Shown here in pieces: positions 63,246 through 64,000 of a DNA stretch of 64,000 nt. The first letter of the stretch is position 1; each line of letters starts with the position of its first letter. Origin of the DNA: Pseudomonadota bacterium (GTDB taxonomy: Bacteria; Desulfobacterota; Binatia; Binatales; Binataceae); assembly GCA_021325025.1 (NCBI GenBank), contig JAJPHZ010000017.1:38108-102107 (forward strand), given 5' to 3'. Position numbers and translations under genes: made by a program. The notes beneath the pieces are model-generated. The model had not been told where the DNA came from. It was given only the letters and a program-made list of their open reading frames with translations, and ran no database searches.

Positions 63246-64000
63246 ATGAAGGCGGTCATATTCGAGAAAAACGGCGGCCCCGAGGTCCTTCAATATAAGG
63301 ATACTCCCGAGCCCAGGCCCGGCCACAACGAGGTACTGATCCAGGTCAAGGCGTCGGCGTGCAACTACAACGACATCTGGGCGCGGCGCGGGTTGCCCGG
63401 AATGGAAATCATCCTGCCGCACATTTCCGGCTCGGACGTATCGGGGGTGGTGGCCGAAATCGGGCCCGGCGTGCGCAACGTCAAAGTCGGGGACGAGGTG
63501 ATCGTCCATTGCGGAATCTCCTGCCGCGAATGCGAAGCCTGCACGGCGGGCAACGAGTTCTTCTGCAAGGACTTCAAAATCTGGGGCTTCCAGACCGGTC
63601 CGCTCGACGGCGGCCACGCCGAGTTCTGCAAGGTTCCGGCCGTCAACGTCCTGCCCAAGCCCACCAAGCTCAGTCACGAGCAGGCCGCCTCCATCCCGCT
63701 GGTGCTGGTCACGGTATGGCGGATGCTGGTGACGCGCGCCAACATCCGCGCCGGCGATTTCGTGCTGATCTGGGGGGCCGCCGGCGGCCTGGGCATCATG
63801 GCCATCCAGGTCGCCAAATTGTTCAACGCCCGCCCGATCGCGGTCGCCTCGGGCGACGACAAGCTCAAGATGTGCAGTGAGCTGGGCGCGGAGTTCGTGA
63901 TCAACCGCAGCAAGCAGGACGTCTTCAAGGAAGTGCGCAAGTTCACCGGCGGCAAGCGCGCCGATATCGTGTTCGAGCATACCGGCGCCGACACCTGGCC
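63246..64000 (+). CDS. Zinc-type medium-chain dehydrogenase (N-terminal part, cut by window edge)
   Basis: The first ~251 residues of an MDR enzyme: MKAVIFEKNGGPEVLQYKDT, SACNYNDIWARRG at the catalytic site, the structural zinc motif CRECEACTAGNEFFC (four cysteines), then the Rossmann loop LIWGAAGGLGIMAIQVAKLF. The first catalytic-zinc cysteine is followed by Asn-Tyr-Asn, and HISGSD replaces the usual GHE, so the catalytic zinc may be missing although the structural zinc is present. The loop resembles crotonyl-CoA reductase-type enzymes, but the N-terminus is too short for crotonyl-CoA carboxylase/reductase. It is divergent from the MaoC-ACAD-MaoC-lyase operon and may serve the same pathway. 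Confidence 0.9.
   Translation, partial: MKAVIFEKNGGPEVLQYKDTPEPRPGHNEVLIQVKASACNYNDIWARRGLPGMEIILPHISGSDVSGVVAEIGPGVRNVKVGDEVIVHCGISCRECEACTAGNEFFCKDFKIWGFQTGPLDGGHAEFCKVPAVNVLPKPTKLSHEQAASIPLVLVTVWRMLVTRANIRAGDFVLIWGAAGGLGIMAIQVAKLFNARPIAVASGDDKLKMCSELGAEFVINRSKQDVFKEVRKFTGGKRADIVFEHTGADTW

Noticed and set aside
63246..64000. Crotonyl-CoA carboxylase/reductase for the partial gene at the window end
   Set aside because: The start lacks the long N-terminal extension of that enzyme and a structural zinc lobe with four cysteines is present, so a general zinc-type dehydrogenase is safer.

Overview
This is a high-GC bacterial chromosome window with no ribosomal RNA, tRNA, CRISPR array or insertion sequence that I can see. 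The gene content suggests a free-living, probably uncultured soil or groundwater bacterium: a Gram-negative-style division cluster with a diaminopimelate-type MurE, sigma-54 signalling, and many luciferase-like (LLM) flavin oxidoreductases, COG2159-type amidohydrolases, MaoC hydratases, acyl-CoA dehydrogenases and a CoA-transferase. That mix recalls Binatota/Desulfobacterota-type genomes. The placement is inference from gene content and was not computed.

Layout. Positions 1-6870 (minus strand) hold the dcw division and cell-wall cluster mraZ-rsmH-ftsL-ftsI-murE-mraY-ftsW, with an MraZ operator in front. murF and murD, normally interleaved here, are missing. Positions 7092-12295 hold two small unknown proteins, aconitase A, an aminoglycoside-phosphotransferase-fold kinase and a small membrane protein. 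Positions 12309-18042 are an envelope region: an orphan EmrA-like adaptor, two secreted or lipoprotein genes and a secreted VWA protein with an FHA domain. Positions 18079-27066 hold a cloverleaf-like repeat, acetolactate synthase, a beta-helix pseudogene, a cystathionine gamma-synthase-type enzyme, a frameshifted PPi-type phosphofructokinase, a TIGR01777 epimerase fused to an SRPBCC domain, and a lipoprotein phosphoesterase.

Positions 27232-54742 are a catabolic island: two SDRs, three LLM oxidoreductases, an acetoacetate-decarboxylase-like protein, an ABC exporter with a HlyD adaptor, a zinc alcohol dehydrogenase, thiolase, a CobA-HemD fusion, four amidohydrolases, hydantoinase HyuB/HyuA, a class III CoA-transferase and an acyl-CoA dehydrogenase-like flavoprotein. 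It contains the most unusual DNA of the window: three back-to-back perfect 23-bp inverted repeats between convergent genes (30574-30728), and a 198-bp tandem duplication that copied the start of hyuA together with a cloverleaf repeat (43965-44347).

Positions 55067-59426 form what looks like a complete envelope-stress module. A sigma-54 -24/-12 promoter precedes a membrane histidine kinase with an odd tryptophan-rich segment, then an NtrC-type activator, an isoprenylcysteine-methyltransferase-like membrane protein and a PspA/IM30 protein. Positions 59741-62933 (minus) hold MaoC, acyl-CoA dehydrogenase, MaoC and a malyl-CoA-lyase-like gene. This order fits methylsuccinyl-CoA to mesaconyl-CoA to beta-methylmalyl-CoA to glyoxylate plus propionyl-CoA. 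The window ends inside a zinc-type dehydrogenase.

Several decayed genes are present: beta-helix protein, alpha/beta hydrolase, PIN toxin, duplicated hyuA start, and possibly an antitoxin.
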